Positions 19,648-30,126 are shown, counted from the first letter of the stretch. The stretch: 64,000 nucleotides of DNA from Sphingomonas chungangi (GCF_013778325.1 NZ_JACEIB010000001.1:62001-126000); one strand, 5' to 3'. Notes: generated by a model from the letters alone, not told the origin. Numbers and translations are program-made.

Positions 19648-21078
19648 ATGACCAGTCTTTCCGATCCCCGCTCCTTCCTCTACCGCGACGGGCTGGACCC
19701 GGATGCGGCGCAGCGCCTCGCGGCGACCACGCTGGGCGCCTGCGACGATGGCGAGCTCTACTTGCAATATCTCGCGTCCGAGAGCTTCGGCTTCGACGAC
19801 GGCCGGCTGAAGACTGCCGACTTCAATACACAGTCTGGCTTCGGCCTGCGCGGCGTCTCGGGCGAGACCACCGCCTTCGCCCATGCCAACGAAATCAGCG
19901 AGCGCGCCATCCTGCGCGCCGCCGAGACGATGCGGCTGCTCGATCCCGCCAAGGGGCAGAAATCGGCTCCCCCGGCACGCACCAACCGCCATCTCTACGG
20001 CGAGGCGAACCCGCTCGATCTGGTGCCGTTCGCGAAGAAGGTCGATCTCTGCCAGCGCATCGATGCCATGGCCCGCGCCCGCGATCCGCGCGTGGCGCAG
20101 GTCTCGGTCGGCCTGTCGGGCACGTGGAGCGTCGTCGAGATCGTGCGGCCCGACGGTTTCCTTGCCACCGACGTGCGCCCGCTGGTGCGCCTCAACGTCT
20201 CGATCGTGGCCGAGCAGAACGGCAGGCGCGAGGCGGGCTTCTTCGGGCTGGGCGGCCGCTATCTCTACGACCGCCTGTTCGAGACCGCGACGTGGGAGCG
20301 CGCGATCGACGAGGCGCTGGCGCAGGCCTTGGTCAATCTCGAGGCGGTGGCGGCGCCGGCCGGCGAGATGACCGTGGTGTGCGGCCCCGGCTGGCCCGGC
20401 GTGCTGCTCCACGAGGCGATCGGCCACGGGCTCGAAGGCGATTTCAACCGCAAGGGCTCGTCGGCCTTCTCGGGCCGCATCGGCGAGCGGGTGGCGGCGC
20501 CCGGCGTCACCGTGATCGACGACGGATCGATCGGCGAACGGCGCGGCTCGCTGTCGATCGACGACGAGGGCACGCCGACCCAAGCCAATATCCTGATCGA
20601 GGACGGCATCCTAAAGGGCTATATGCAGGATCGCCTCAACGCCCGCCTGATGGGCGTGCCTGCCACCGGCAACGGCAGGCGGGAGAGCTTCGCCCATGCG
20701 CCGATGCCGCGCATGACCAATACCTTCATGCTGGGCGGCCAAGACGATCCGGCCGGGATCCTCGGGCGGGTGAAGACCGGCATCTACGCCAAGAGCTTCG
20801 GCGGCGGGCAGGTGGATATCACGTCCGGCAAGTTCGTCTTCTCCTGCACCGAGGCGTACCGGATCGAAAACGGCCAGCTTGGGCAGCCCATCAAGGGCGC
20901 GACCCTGATCGGCGACGGACCCTCCGTGCTCACCCGCGTGCAGGCGATCGGCAACGACATGGCACTGGACGAGGGCATCGGCATCTGCGGCAAGGGCGGG
21001 CAGTCGGTGCCGGCCGGCGTCGGCCAGCCGACCCTGCTGATCGACCGCCTCACGGTGGGCGGCACGGCCTCGGCCTGA
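19648..21078 (+). CDS. tldD: Metalloprotease TldD
   Basis: The 476-residue subunit of the TldD/TldE peptidase degrades unfolded peptides and, in some species, trims microcin precursors. The zinc site HEAIGHGLEGDF contains the HExxxH of the family, followed by the conserved KTGIYAKSFGGGQVD and GNGRRESFAHAPMPRM. Its partner TldE is not visible here. The ATG at 19648 gives the usual start (about 15 residues before the first conserved block); an upstream GTG-type start is possible. The stop overlaps the next gene as TGATG. Confidence 0.93.
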   Translation: MTSLSDPRSFLYRDGLDPDAAQRLAATTLGACDDGELYLQYLASESFGFDDGRLKTADFNTQSGFGLRGVSGETTAFAHANEISERAILRAAETMRLLDPAKGQKSAPPARTNRHLYGEANPLDLVPFAKKVDLCQRIDAMARARDPRVAQVSVGLSGTWSVVEIVRPDGFLATDVRPLVRLNVSIVAEQNGRREAGFFGLGGRYLYDRLFETATWERAIDEALAQALVNLEAVAAPAGEMTVVCGPGWPGVLLHEAIGHGLEGDFNRKGSSAFSGRIGERVAAPGVTVIDDGSIGERRGSLSIDDEGTPTQANILIEDGILKGYMQDRLNARLMGVPATGNGRRESFAHAPMPRMTNTFMLGGQDDPAGILGRVKTGIYAKSFGGGQVDITSGKFVFSCTEAYRIENGQLGQPIKGATLIGDGPSVLTRVQAIGNDMALDEGIGICGKGGQSVPAGVGQPTLLIDRLTVGGTASA

Positions 21079-21281
21079 TGGCGCTGGTCGAAATCGAGAC
21101 CTTTCCGAACGCGATGATCGCCGAAATCGCGCGCGCCCGGCTCATGGCGGAGGGGATCGAGGCGGTGCTGTTCGACGGCGGTGTCGCCAGCATCGGCCTG
21201 GGCGGGCTGATGCCGGCGCGATTGATGGTGCCGGAAGCGGACGAGGCGCTGGCGCTCAGGTTGCTGTCGCCCGAAGCCTAG
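21078..21281 (+). CDS. DUF2007 domain protein (putative signal-transducing protein)
   Basis: A 67-residue protein with the DUF2007 pattern: ETFPNAMIAEIARARLMAEGI, then VLFDGGVASIGLGG and LMVPEADEALALRLL. The fold resembles a small ferredoxin-like module; function is unknown. Its ATG shares a base with the tldD stop (TGATG). Its TAG stop overlaps the TAG stop of the convergent small membrane protein gene within one CTAG. Confidence 0.8.
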   Translation: MALVEIETFPNAMIAEIARARLMAEGIEAVLFDGGVASIGLGGLMPARLMVPEADEALALRLLSPEA

Positions 21282-21409
21282 CCCCGAGGTCGAAGCGGCT
21301 CTTTCACGCCGAGCAGCAGCAGATAAAGCCAGCCTAGCACGATGAACGCCGCGCTCAGGACGAGCGCGGATTGCACGAGGCTGAGCCGGCGATCGGATTG
21401 CGCGTCCAT
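21278..21409 (-). CDS. Small single-pass membrane protein
   Basis: This 43-residue frame has a charged N-terminus (MDAQSDRRLSLVQ), one strong transmembrane helix (ALVLSAAFIVLGWLYLLLL) and a basic tail (GVKEPLRPRG). No family is recognised. It is convergent with the DUF2007 gene and sits upstream of, and divergent from, the glnK promoter region. Confidence 0.5.
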   Translation of the reverse strand: MDAQSDRRLSLVQSALVLSAAFIVLGWLYLLLLGVKEPLRPRG

Positions 21410-21438
21410 CTGTGCGATGCTTATGCCGGATTTCCGTT

Positions 21439-21455
21439 GCAAGCAATATGCTTGC
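21439..21455. promoter_or_regulatory. 17-bp dyad, possible NtrC enhancer site
   Basis: GCAAGCA-ATA-TGCTTGC is a perfect inverted repeat about 130 bases upstream of the expected start of the sigma-54 transcript for glnK-amtB. NtrC sites are GC-flanked dyads of this size and distance. The match to the enterobacterial NtrC consensus is only partial. Confidence 0.45.
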
Positions 21456-21466
21456 CTAAAAAAGCA

Positions 21467-21484
21467 GCAGTTCTTTCGAACTGC
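21467..21484. promoter_or_regulatory. Second short dyad in the glnK upstream region
   Basis: GCAGTTC-TTTC-GAACTGC is a perfect 7-bp inverted repeat about 28 bases (centre to centre) after the first dyad. It may be a second activator site, or a hairpin ending a transcript from the left; no T-run follows. Confidence 0.35.
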
Positions 21485-21551
21485 CTAAGAGTCGGGCGAT
21501 CGTTTCGCCCACGATTCATGTTGCGCCGCAGAATAAGGCGGATTCGTTACT

Positions 21552-21568
21552 TGGCACGCCTCTTGCGA
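21552..21568 (+). promoter_or_regulatory. Sigma-54 promoter of glnK-amtB
   Basis: TGGCACG-CCTC-TTGCGA matches the -24/-12 consensus (TGGCACG-N4-TTGCW) with GG at 21553-21554 and GC at 21565-21566. Transcription should start near 21577, leaving a leader of about 24 bases with GGGAGG before the glnK ATG. Nitrogen control through NtrC is expected. Confidence 0.88.
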
Positions 21569-21600
21569 ATGTTCCTCGGGAGCAAAAGCAGGGAGGCGGC

Positions 21601-21939
21601 ATGAAACTGATCATAGCCATCATCAAGCCATTCAAGCTGGACGAGGTGCGCGAGGCACTTTCGGGCATCGGCGTCGCGGGTATGACCGTGACCGAGGTCA
21701 AGGGCTTCGGCCGGCAGAAGGGCCAGACCGAAATCTACCGCGGTGCGGAATATTCGACGAACATGGTGCCGAAGATCAAGATCGAGGTCGCGTGCGGCTC
21801 CGATCTGGCGGGCCGCGTCGTGGAGGCGATCCAGCAGGCGGCCAATACCGGCGCGATCGGCGACGGCAAGATCTTCGTCCTCGATCTCGCGCAGGCGGTC
21901 CGCATCCGCACCGGCGAAATCGACGAAACCGCGCTGTGA
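21601..21939 (+). CDS. glnK: Nitrogen regulatory protein P-II (GlnK type)
   Basis: The 112-residue trimeric signal protein senses 2-oxoglutarate and ATP/ADP and is uridylylated at the T-loop tyrosine, here Y51 in GAEYSTNMVPK. The N-terminus MKLIIAIIKPFKLDEVREAL and C-terminal GKIFVLDLAQAVRIRTGE are typical. Being followed 14 bases later by amtB marks it as the GlnK-type paralogue that blocks the ammonium channel when nitrogen is plentiful. A consensus sigma-54 promoter lies directly upstream. Confidence 0.95.
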   Translation: MKLIIAIIKPFKLDEVREALSGIGVAGMTVTEVKGFGRQKGQTEIYRGAEYSTNMVPKIKIEVACGSDLAGRVVEAIQQAANTGAIGDGKIFVLDLAQAVRIRTGEIDETAL

Positions 21940-21953
21940 GGGAAGGGGGAACC

Positions 21954-23429
21954 ATGAAGCTTTCGACCAAGATATTGGCCGGGCTGGGAGCTGTCGGCGC
22001 CGCCGCTCTGCTCACCCACCCCGCCTTCGCGCAGGCGGCGGCTGCCGCCGCTCCGGCGCCCGCGCCGACAATCGCCACCGCGTCGCTCACCAACATGAAC
22101 AAGGGCGACAACACCTGGATGCTCGTCTCCACCCTGCTGGTGCTGATGATGTCGATCCCGGGCCTTGCGCTGTTCTACGGCGGCCTCGTCCGCACCAAGA
22201 ACATGCTGTCGGTGCTCACCCAGGTGCTGATGATCGTCTGCATGGTCGGCGTGATCTGGGTGTGCTGGGGCTATTCGGAGACCTTCACCAGCTTCAGCCC
22301 GTTCGTGGGCAACCCCTTCACCAAGCTCTTCCTGAAGGGCGTGGACTCGAACGCCGCGGCCGCGACCTTCTCCAACGGGGTCTACATCCCGGAGCTCACC
22401 TACGTCCTCTTCCAGATGACGTTCGCGATGATCACGCCGGCCTTGTTCATCGGCTCGGTGGCGGAGCGCATCAAGTTCTCGCCGCTGATGCTGTTCGTGG
22501 CGCTCTGGGTGACCTTCGTCTACTTCCCGATCGCCCACATGGTGTGGTGCTGGGATGGGCCTGACGCCTTCGCCGCCGCCGCTCTGAAGGGCCAGGCCGC
22601 GATCGACGCCGTCTCCGCCGACTCCGGCTACCTCTTTAACAAGGGCGCGCTGGACTTCGCCGGCGGCACCGTCGTGCACATCAACGCCGGTATAACAGGC
22701 CTCGTCATGTGCCTGATGCTCGGCAAGCGCCTCGGCTACCCGAACGAGCCGATGCCGCCGCACTCGCTGACCATGACCATGATCGGCGCCTCGCTGCTGT
22801 GGGTGGGCTGGTTCGGCTTCAACGCCGGCTCCAACCTCGAAGCCTCGTCGATCGCCTCGGTCGCCTTCATGAACACCATGATCGCCACCGCCGCCGCCGG
22901 CCTCTCCTGGCTGCTCGTCGAGCAGGCCGTGAAGGGCAAGCCTTCGCTGCTCGGCGCCGCCTCGGGTGTCGTCGCGGGCCTCGTCGCCGTCACCCCCGCC
23001 TCGGGTTACGCCGGCACGATGGGCTCGGTGATCCTGGGCCTGATGGTCTCGCCGATCTGCTTCTTCTTCGTCACCGTGGTGAAGTCGAAATTCGGCTACG
23101 ACGACTCGCTCGACGTGTTCGGCGTGCACTGCATCGGCGGCATCACCGGTGCGATCATGACCGGCATCCTCGACGCCCCGTCCTTCGGCGGCCAGGGCAT
23201 CGCGGACTACACGACCAAGCCGGGCACCATGGTCGCGGGCACCTACGACATGGTGAGTCAGGTCATCACGCAGATCGAGGCGGTGGCCATCACCCTCGTC
23301 TGGTCGGGCGTCGGCGCCGCCATCCTCTTCTTCGTGATCGACAAGGTATGGGGCTTCCGGGTCACCCCCGAGGTCGAGCATGAGGGCCTCGACATCGCCG
23401 AGCACGGCGAGCGGGCCTACCACTACTAA
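21954..23429 (+). CDS. amtB: Ammonium transporter AmtB
   Basis: This 491-residue inner-membrane channel begins with a signal peptide (cleavage likely after AFA, residue 26), an Ala/Pro-rich linker and eleven predicted helices. The conductance twin histidines are present in DFAGGTVVHINAG and FGVHCIGGITGAIMTG, and ALFYGGLVRTKN is the family signature. It forms an operon with glnK and should be closed by unmodified GlnK binding. A strong terminator hairpin follows. Confidence 0.96.
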   Translation: MKLSTKILAGLGAVGAAALLTHPAFAQAAAAAAPAPAPTIATASLTNMNKGDNTWMLVSTLLVLMMSIPGLALFYGGLVRTKNMLSVLTQVLMIVCMVGVIWVCWGYSETFTSFSPFVGNPFTKLFLKGVDSNAAAATFSNGVYIPELTYVLFQMTFAMITPALFIGSVAERIKFSPLMLFVALWVTFVYFPIAHMVWCWDGPDAFAAAALKGQAAIDAVSADSGYLFNKGALDFAGGTVVHINAGITGLVMCLMLGKRLGYPNEPMPPHSLTMTMIGASLLWVGWFGFNAGSNLEASSIASVAFMNTMIATAAAGLSWLLVEQAVKGKPSLLGAASGVVAGLVAVTPASGYAGTMGSVILGLMVSPICFFFVTVVKSKFGYDDSLDVFGVHCIGGITGAIMTGILDAPSFGGQGIADYTTKPGTMVAGTYDMVSQVITQIEAVAITLVWSGVGAAILFFVIDKVWGFRVTPEVEHEGLDIAEHGERAYHY

Positions 23430-23447
23430 GAGCTTCCTCCTGCGAAG

Positions 23448-23485
23448 AGCCTGGGCCGGCGGGGCAACCTGCCGGCCTCTTTTTG
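23448..23485 (+). terminator. Rho-independent terminator after amtB
   Basis: A GGCCGGCGGG / CCTGCCGGCC stem (one G-T pair) with a GCAA loop is followed by TCTTTTTGTT. It lies about 20 bases after the amtB stop. Confidence 0.85.
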
Positions 23486-23624
23486 TTGGGCCTCAGGCGC
23501 CGGCGCGATGCGTCCGCATCGCTTGGCTATCCTCCCGCGCCTCCCGCGCCTGCGCGCGGTCCGGGCGCGCGTTCGCGCTTGCGGACCCTGCGGGTCAAAG
23601 CCGCACTGCACCGTTGCTATTTGC

Positions 23625-24050
23625 TCAGTTCTTCGGTCGCAGGCTCTCGATCATCGGTATTAGGCCGGAGACATCGTAGCCGGCATTGGCCGCCTTCGCC
23701 GCGATCTCGGACGGTTCGTCGCCCGCCGCGCCGCGCGCCAGCGACCAGAGGTAAGTGGAGCGCGTGCCCGATCGGCAGAAGGCGAGCACCGGCCCCGGCC
23801 CGGCGAGCGCCGCTGTCATCGCCTCGACCTGATCCATCGAGAAGCCCGAATGATCGACCGGGATGTGCACATAGCCCAGCCCCGCCGCCTTCGCCGCCGC
23901 GCCGATCTCGGCGGCGGTCGGCTGGCCGGCCTGCTCGCCGTCGGGGCGGTTATTGATGATCGTGCGGATGCCTTCTGCCTGCGCTTCCGCGACCTCTTCC
24001 ACGCTGATCTGCGGGGAGACCGCGATCGTCTCGTCGAGCCATTTAGCCAT
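23625..24050 (-). CDS. TIGR01244-type phosphatase/sulfurtransferase (beta-lactamase-hydrolase-like fold)
   Basis: The 141-residue protein has the DUF442/BLH domain related to tyrosine phosphatases: VSPQIS at the start, TIINNRPDGEQAGQP, HIPVDHSGFS, and the P-loop FCRSGTRST with C92 and R98. Members are annotated as TIGR01244 family sulfur transferases and are sometimes fused to a persulfide-dioxygenase-like domain; here it stands alone. No sulfide genes are adjacent. The ATG at 24050 gives the family-typical N-terminus. Confidence 0.82.
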   Translation of the reverse strand: MAKWLDETIAVSPQISVEEVAEAQAEGIRTIINNRPDGEQAGQPTAAEIGAAAKAAGLGYVHIPVDHSGFSMDQVEAMTAALAGPGPVLAFCRSGTRSTYLWSLARGAAGDEPSEIAAKAANAGYDVSGLIPMIESLRPKN

Positions 24051-24131
24051 TGGCAACCTCGCTATCCTAGGGTCGCGCCGGGGTAGCGCATCGGCTGCGG
24101 GCTTATGCCCGATTCGGCCTGAGGGAAACCC

Positions 24132-24424
24132 ATGCTCGAAACCGGGCTCTCGCTTACCGGCCTCGGCGTCGCCACCGTGCTGCTGCCGTTCATGACACTC
24201 TGGGTCTGCTATGTCGGGCTCCACATGCCGACGTGGCTGATCGAGAATCTCGCCTGGGACCGCAAGCTGAGGCTGCTGCCACTGGCTTTGGTGCACATGG
24301 GGCTGCTGCTTGGGCTGATTGCGGTGGCGGGTCGATTCCTGCCCGGCGGCATAACCTTGCTCGCGATGCCGTTCATGGCGCTCTTCATCTGGTGCGAGTG
24401 GCTGCGGCGTGAGCGGGCGCTGAT

Positions 24425-24428
<4 letters not shown>
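24132..24428 (+). CDS. Hypothetical membrane protein, three predicted helices
   Basis: A 98-residue hydrophobic protein with helices at about 6-30, 48-67 and 70-88 and a basic end (RRERALI). No family is recognised. Its TAG stop shares a CTAG with the TAG stop of the convergent recQ gene. Confidence 0.6.
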
Positions 24429-26191
<1,763 letters not shown>

Positions 26192-26303
26192 CGAAACCGG
26201 GTTAGCGTGCAGCGCCGGGGCCGTCACCCCGCCAAGTTGGACTTAGACCACGCCAAGCGAAGCTGACTGGCGTGCGCAACCGGCGCGCCCTAGATTTCGC
26301 GAC

Positions 26304-26819
26304 ATGATCAAGTCGCTTGCGTATCCGCTCTTCGCCGTCGCCCTGCTGGCGAGCCCCGCCACCGCCGTCCCGCAGGCGCCGCGCATCTCGGCCGCGACGG
26401 TCAACGATCTGCCCCAGCCGTTGCCTTTCCCTTATGACGAGCAGGCCGACGCGCAGGCCGCCGTCGCCAAGGCCAGGGCGCAGGCGAAGCGGGAGCACAA
26501 GCGCCTGCTGATCGATCTGGGCGGCAACTGGTGCCTCGATTGCCGCGTGCTTGCGGGGATCATGGAGCTGCCCGAACTCCAGCCCTTCCTCGACCGGCAT
26601 TTCGTGATCGTGAAGGTGGATATCGGCCGGTACGACAAGAATGGCGACATCGCCGGCCACTACGGCATCGCCGGCCGCCTCGACGGCGTGCCTGCGCTGC
26701 TCGCCGTCGATCCGGTGCGCGACCGGTTGCTCAACCGCGACAAATTGTTCGCGCTCGCCGATGCGCGCCACATGACGCCGCAGGGGTTGGCCGACTGGCT
26801 GGCGCAATGGGCCGCCTGA
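26304..26819 (+). CDS. Thioredoxin-fold protein, periplasmic, CLDC active site
   Basis: The 171-residue protein has a signal peptide (about 1-21), then a thioredoxin domain with the redox pair C77-L-D-C80 in LGGNWCLDCRVL and the following ELPELQPFLDRHFVIVKVDI. Such thioredoxin_7-type proteins act as periplasmic thiol reductases, for example in cytochrome or envelope-protein maturation; the partner is unknown. It converges on the retropepsin-like gene with abutting stops. Confidence 0.82.
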   Translation: MIKSLAYPLFAVALLASPATAVPQAPRISAATVNDLPQPLPFPYDEQADAQAAVAKARAQAKREHKRLLIDLGGNWCLDCRVLAGIMELPELQPFLDRHFVIVKVDIGRYDKNGDIAGHYGIAGRLDGVPALLAVDPVRDRLLNRDKLFALADARHMTPQGLADWLAQWAA

Positions 26820-27824
26820 TCAGTAGAGCAGGTTCGTCACCAAGCCCTTGTCGGCCTTGCGGGTCAGCCGGACCGCGCGTCGCGCGAAATCGATCGAGAC
26901 GCGATCGAACGCCTGCATGATGTCCATGCCGAGCAGCATCGCCGGCTTCTGCGTCAACCCGAAACGATCGAACACATGCGCGTCGTCGAAGGCGATCACG
27001 ACGTTGGACATGTGCAGATCGCCGAGCCTCAGCTCGTTGATCGGCGCATAGCTGGCGACGATCTTCTGGCCGGTCACGTCGGTGATCGTGACATCCTTCG
27101 GATCGGCGCGCTTGCGGCGCACCAGCTTCTCCTTCAGCGTCATGTTGCCGAGCGTGACCATGCTGCCGGTATCGACGATCGCAAAGATCTTCTGCCCCGC
27201 CGCATCGGCATCGGCGAGGACGAGCTGACCAAAGCGGCTTCGGGCGGTGACGACGATCTCGCCATCGGCGGCAGGCGACACGTATTTGTCGGCGGGTTCC
27301 ACCGACATGGCGTGGCGGACGAGATCGATCACCACCTTCTTGCCCTGCAGCGTGTCGATGCCGAGGATTCCCGCACCGCCGAGATTGGCCTCGTCCAGCA
27401 CCGGCGCGGTGAGCTCCTTGGCGGGCAGCGCGCCGACATAGAGCGAATCGATGTGCACGGCGGGCACCTGCGCCTCGCCGCCGACGCTGTGCAGCGGGAC
27501 GGTGCCGGCGGACGGCAAGCCGAGCTCAGCGGCGAGCGCGCTGGAGACGACGGTGCGCGTCGCACCACTGTCGACGATGAAGCGAAACGGACCCTTGCCG
27601 TTGATCAGCACCGGCACCGTCATCCGCGTGTCGACCTCGCGCAATTTGACGGCGGTGCTGGCGGGTGCGCCGGGCAGGGTGCTGGAATCGACCGGAAGCG
27701 GCGACGGCAGGCTGGCCGGATCGAGCGCCGACGGAGCGGAGGGCGCCGGCGCGGCCGGGGGCGGGGCGGCCGATGCCGCCTGGAGCAGAGCGAGCAGGCC
27801 CGCCAAGGTCGTCGATGTCGCCAC
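26820..27824 (-). CDS. Two-lobed retropepsin-like aspartic protease, secreted
   Basis: The 334-residue product has a signal peptide (about 1-19), a Pro/Ala-rich linker (20-60), and two retropepsin-type active-site motifs: FRFIVDSGATRTVV (DSG 85-87) and IFAIVDTGSMVTLG (DTG 218-220). Flap-like and LLGMD/LGIDTL motifs close each half, so both catalytic aspartates could come from one chain, whereas retroviral-type enzymes dimerise. The GTG start at 27824 is supported by GGAGG about 8 bases upstream. Substrates are unknown. Confidence 0.82.
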   Translation of the reverse strand: MATSTTLAGLLALLQAASAAPPPAAPAPSAPSALDPASLPSPLPVDSSTLPGAPASTAVKLREVDTRMTVPVLINGKGPFRFIVDSGATRTVVSSALAAELGLPSAGTVPLHSVGGEAQVPAVHIDSLYVGALPAKELTAPVLDEANLGGAGILGIDTLQGKKVVIDLVRHAMSVEPADKYVSPAADGEIVVTARSRFGQLVLADADAAGQKIFAIVDTGSMVTLGNMTLKEKLVRRKRADPKDVTITDVTGQKIVASYAPINELRLGDLHMSNVVIAFDDAHVFDRFGLTQKPAMLLGMDIMQAFDRVSIDFARRAVRLTRKADKGLVTNLLY

Positions 27825-27888
27825 AGCACCCCTCCTGCTGTTTTAGGGGGATGCTACGCCGGTTGTCGCCGCGATCAAGCGGCCCGTC

Positions 27889-29718
27889 TCATTCCGCCGC
27901 CAGCGCCTCGCCGGCTTCGCGCTCCGCCGCCTGGCGCGCCCACATCTCGGCGTAGAGGCCGTCGCGCGCCATCAGGGCCGCATGGGTACCGCGCTCAATT
28001 ACGCGCCCCGCTTCCAGCACGATGATCTGGTTGGCGTCGACGATGGTCGAGAGGCGGTGGGCGATGGTGATTGTGGTGCGCCGCGCCGAGACGGCGCCCA
28101 GCGTATCGAGGATCTCCGCCTCGGTGCGGCTGTCGAGCGCGCTGGTCGCCTCGTCGAGGATCAGCAGCGGCGGGTCCTTGAGCAGGGTGCGCGCGATCGC
28201 GACGCGCTGCTTCTCGCCGCCGGAGAGCTTGAGCCCGCGCTCGCCGACTTCGGACTCGTAGCCCTGCGGCAGGATATCGATGAAGCGGTCGATCGCGGCG
28301 CCCTTGGCGGCGGCTCGGATATCCTCCGCCGTCGCACCGGCGCGGCCATAGCCGATATTGTAGCCGATCGTGTCGTTGAACAGCACCGTGTCCTGCGGGA
28401 CGATGCCGATCGCCGCGCGCAGCGACGCCTGCGTGACGTGGGCGATATCCTGCCCGTCGATCGTGATCCGTCCGCCGGAGAGATCGTAGAAGCGGTAGAG
28501 CAGCCGCGCGATCGTCGACTTGCCCGCGCCCGAAGGCCCGACGATGGCGAGCGTGCTGCCGGCGGGCACGTCGATGTCGATCCCGTTGAGGATCGACCGC
28601 TCGTTCTCATAGCCGAACCGCACGTCCTCGAAGCGGACATGGCCGTCACCGACGACCAGCGGTCGCGCATCGGGCGCGTCCACCACCTCGGCAGCGGTGT
28701 CGACCAGGTCGAACATCGCGGCCATGTCGATCAGGCCCTGGCGGATCGTGCGATAGACCATGCCGAGCATGTCGAGCGGGCGGAACAGCTGGGTCAGCTG
28801 CATCTGCACGAACGCCAGCTGGCCGGCGGTGAAGCGGCCGTGGCTCCAGCCCCAGACCACGTAGGCGAGGCCGAAAGCGAGCATCAGGTTGGTGATCAGC
28901 GCCTGCCCGATGTTGAGCCAGGCAAGCGAATTTTCCGATTTGGTCGCCGCATCGGCATAAGCGATCATCGCCTTCTCGTAGCGCGTGGCCTCGCGCTCCT
29001 CGGCGTTGAAATATTTGACGGTCTCGAAATTGAGCAGCGAATCCACCGCATGCGCGACGGCGCCGGTATCGAGATCGTTCATCCGTGTGCGCAGCGACGC
29101 GCGCCAGTCGGTCACGGCGCGGGTGAACCAGATGTAGGCGCCCACCATCACCAGCGTGGTCGCGACCAGCAGCACGCCGAACTTGGTCAGGAAGATGCCG
29201 AGGACGATGACCAGCTGCAGCACCGTCGGCGCGATATTGAACAGCATGAAATAGAGCATCGTGTCGATGCTCTTGGTGCCGCGTTCGACCACCTTGGTGA
29301 CCGCGCCGGTCCGCCGCTCGAGATGGAAGCGCAGCGAGAGCTGGTGGAGATGGCGGAACACGGTCGCCGCCAGCCGGCGGGTGGCATCCTGCCCGACCTT
29401 CTCGAACACTGCGTTGCGCAGATTGTCGAACAGCGTCGAGCAGAAGCGGGCGGCGGCATAGCCGGCGACGAGCAGGATGATCAGCGTCGCCGCGCTCGCC
29501 TTCGCGTGGCCGCCCATGCCGTCGATCGCCGCCTGGAAGGCGTAAGGCGCGCCGAAAAACTGGACGAGTGTCGAGGCGACGACGAGCAGCAGCGCCACGA
29601 CGATGCGGAGCCGAAGCATCGGAGCGTCGGCGGGCCAGAGATAGGGCAGGAAACGGCGGAGCAGGGCGAAGCCGGCCTCCCGGCTCACCTGCGTTCCGCC
29701 CGGCAGGTCGGGTGGCAT
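27889..29718 (-). CDS. Atm1/HMT1-type ABC exporter (fused permease-ATPase)
   Basis: This 609-residue half-transporter has six predicted helices in the first 320 residues and a C-terminal ATPase: Walker A GPSGAGKSTIARLLYRF, signature LSGGEKQRVAIARTLLKDP, Walker B LLILDEATSALD, H-loop IAHRLST. The transmembrane part (AVFEKVGQDATRRLAATVFRH, LERRTGAVTKVVERGTK) is close to the Atm1 branch, which exports glutathione-conjugated or sulfur compounds and aids metal tolerance. Function is inferred from the family. It diverges from the sigma-54-driven pspC locus. Confidence 0.9.
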   Translation of the reverse strand: MPPDLPGGTQVSREAGFALLRRFLPYLWPADAPMLRLRIVVALLLVVASTLVQFFGAPYAFQAAIDGMGGHAKASAATLIILLVAGYAAARFCSTLFDNLRNAVFEKVGQDATRRLAATVFRHLHQLSLRFHLERRTGAVTKVVERGTKSIDTMLYFMLFNIAPTVLQLVIVLGIFLTKFGVLLVATTLVMVGAYIWFTRAVTDWRASLRTRMNDLDTGAVAHAVDSLLNFETVKYFNAEEREATRYEKAMIAYADAATKSENSLAWLNIGQALITNLMLAFGLAYVVWGWSHGRFTAGQLAFVQMQLTQLFRPLDMLGMVYRTIRQGLIDMAAMFDLVDTAAEVVDAPDARPLVVGDGHVRFEDVRFGYENERSILNGIDIDVPAGSTLAIVGPSGAGKSTIARLLYRFYDLSGGRITIDGQDIAHVTQASLRAAIGIVPQDTVLFNDTIGYNIGYGRAGATAEDIRAAAKGAAIDRFIDILPQGYESEVGERGLKLSGGEKQRVAIARTLLKDPPLLILDEATSALDSRTEAEILDTLGAVSARRTTITIAHRLSTIVDANQIIVLEAGRVIERGTHAALMARDGLYAEMWARQAAEREAGEALAAE

Positions 29719-29743
29719 GGTCGCAACATAGGTGGCGCCGGCG

Positions 29744-29767
29744 ATTTGGCCAATGGCACCGCCAAAT
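29744..29767. promoter_or_regulatory. Inverted repeat, possible enhancer site for the sigma-54 promoter
   Basis: ATTTGGC and GCCAAAT are separated by 10 bases and lie about 140 bases upstream of the -24/-12 element at 29898. The spacing fits a bacterial enhancer-binding protein such as a PspF-like activator, but no such activator gene is in the window. Confidence 0.4.
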
Positions 29768-29897
29768 GTTCGGCTTGTCGCAGGCGCCCTGAAAATATCA
29801 CGGAGAATTGGCGTTTTGCGCGGCGCATTCGCAAGATTTACGCAACGCCTTCTCGACGATCTGCGCTAACTGTCGGGAATCCGCCATTTCCTGAACT

Positions 29898-29914
29898 TGG
29901 CACGCCCCCTGCAA
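29898..29914 (+). promoter_or_regulatory. Sigma-54 promoter of the small-peptide/pspC locus
   Basis: TGGCACG-CCCC-CTGCAA fits the -24/-12 consensus with GG at 29899-29900 and GC at 29911-29912. Transcription would start near 29923, with AGGAGA at 29957 ahead of the first small gene. Psp genes in enterobacteria use sigma-54, which supports the call. Confidence 0.78.
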
Positions 29915-29968
29915 ACGTAACGGCATCCCGCCGATCACCGGCGGAAACGCACACTCAGGAGACAGAAA

Positions 29969-30103
29969 ATGTTCAGCTTCAACCTTTCGTCCGTCCGTGA
30001 CACCGTCGTTTCGGCCACTGCTGCCATGGTCTGCTCGGCCGTCCTGGTCGCCGCCGCCGTCCTGCCCGCCACCTCGGCGAGCGCCGCGCTGTTCCACTTC
30101 TAA
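29969..30103 (+). CDS. Small secreted or membrane peptide behind a sigma-54 promoter
   Basis: The 44-residue product has a signal-like segment (about 15-39, ending ATSASA) and a very short tail (ALFHF). AGGAGA lies 7 bases before the ATG. It is the first gene after the sigma-54 promoter and is followed 23 bases later by a PspC-domain gene. If the signal is cleaved after ASA only five residues remain, so it may instead stay in the membrane. No family is recognised. Confidence 0.6.
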   Translation: MFSFNLSSVRDTVVSATAAMVCSAVLVAAAVLPATSASAALFHF

Positions 30104-30126
30104 CTCTTGTGGAACGGAGACCGTTC

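Noticed and set aside
21735-23423. A 562-codon frame opposite amtB
   Set aside because: Its His/Asp/Arg-rich composition is that of an antisense shadow in high-GC DNA; amtB on the plus strand has all family motifs.
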